NCBI GenBank assembly: GCA_903885865.1
Contig: CAISKH010000503.1
Coordinates: 1-15,193, forward strand
Length of the DNA: 15,193 nucleotides
Direction: 5' to 3'
Origin: an uncultured Mucilaginibacter sp.
Lineage (GTDB): Bacteria > Bacteroidota > Bacteroidia > Sphingobacteriales > Sphingobacteriaceae
The translations under genes were made by a program, and so were the position numbers. The notes under the pieces were generated by a model. That model made no database searches, had not been told where the DNA came from, and was given only the letters and a program-made list of their open reading frames with translations. Below, in pieces: positions 14,894 through 15,193 of this stretch; position 1 is the first letter of the stretch; every line of letters begins with the position of its first letter.

Positions 14894-15193
14894 ATGGATA
14901 TACTAAAATTTATAACAGCAGGCAGTGTTGATGATGGTAAAAGTACCCTCATAGGGCGTTTGCTGTATGATAGCGGCTCTATTTTAGCCGACCAACTGGA
15001 GGCCCTGCATTCATCGAACCGCAAAAATGACGATGGCAGCATTGACCTGGCTATACTAACGGACGGGCTTAAAGCCGAGCGTGAGCAGGGCATAACCATT
15101 GACGTGGCCTACAAATATTTCCAAACCGATAAGCGTAAATTCATTATAGCCGATACCCCGGGGCATATTCAGTATACCCGCAATATGGTAACC
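14894..15193 (+). CDS. cysN: Sulfate adenylyltransferase subunit 1, N-terminal part
   Basis: The first 100 codons of an EF-Tu-like GTPase; the gene runs off the right edge. The ATG at 14894 opens with MDILKFITAGSVDDGKSTL, whose G1 P-loop GSVDDGKS lies at 10-17. It continues with LLYDSGSI, the switch I region EQGITIDVAYKYF (71-83, with the G2 Thr) and the G3 motif DTPGH (about 90-94). The DDGKST and ITIDVAY variants are typical of CysN/NodQ and not of EF-Tu. It couples GTP hydrolysis to APS synthesis with CysD. Whether an APS kinase domain (CysC) is fused at the C-terminus cannot be seen. The start lies 2 bases after the palindromic repeat, so ribosome access could depend on how that RNA folds. 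Confidence 0.95.
   Translation, partial: MDILKFITAGSVDDGKSTLIGRLLYDSGSILADQLEALHSSNRKNDDGSIDLAILTDGLKAEREQGITIDVAYKYFQTDKRKFIIADTPGHIQYTRNMVT

Overview
The window looks like chromosomal DNA of a Bacteroidota bacterium, most likely a soil or plant-associated member of the Sphingobacteriaceae (Mucilaginibacter/Pedobacter type). This is an inference. It rests on several promoter-like TAnnTTTG boxes, A-rich leaders in place of Shine-Dalgarno sites, a ferredoxin-type sulfite reductase with an extra C-terminal domain, a siroheme-synthase/TSUP permease fusion, and an intergenic G/C-box palindrome of the kind common in this phylum. No tRNA, rRNA, CRISPR array, transposase or integrase was seen, and no gap between genes exceeds 300 bases.

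Left end (1-785): a small secreted protein of unknown function. It has its own well-formed promoter (TTTG-N20-TATTTTTG), a hairpin at the predicted 5' end of the mRNA, and a long palindromic terminator shared with the convergent operon.

Region 2 (804-5272, minus strand) is a D-glucarate catabolic operon read from right to left: 5-keto-4-deoxyglucarate aldolase (garL), a GntP-family permease, tartronate semialdehyde reductase (garR) and glucarate dehydratase (gudD). Together they would import an aldarate or sugar acid, dehydrate glucarate, split the product into pyruvate and tartronate semialdehyde, and reduce the latter to D-glycerate. Glycerate kinase is not in the window. The garR frame carries an in-frame TAA; the next 17 codons still encode the family's usual C-terminus.

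Region 3 (5332-7496, minus strand) is a two-gene envelope redox unit: an exported FAD:protein FMN transferase (ApbE) with a C-terminal DUF2271-like domain, coupled by a 1-base overlap to a PepSY-associated membrane protein.

Region 4 (7741-8893, plus strand) pairs a MOSC-domain protein with a small SelW/Rdx-type CxxC protein.

Region 5 (8927-15193, plus strand) is assimilatory sulfate reduction: an Rrf2 regulator with four cysteines, a siroheme/4Fe-4S sulfite reductase with a HEPN-like tail, a siroheme synthase-TSUP permease fusion, an APS-type reductase (cysH), sulfate adenylyltransferase subunit 2 (cysD), and the first 100 codons of subunit 1 (cysN). The last three joints before cysN are overlaps or near-overlaps. 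A palindromic repeat of about 90 bp separates cysD from cysN. Together these genes could take up and activate sulfate, reduce it to sulfite and then sulfide, and make most of the siroheme the last enzyme needs.
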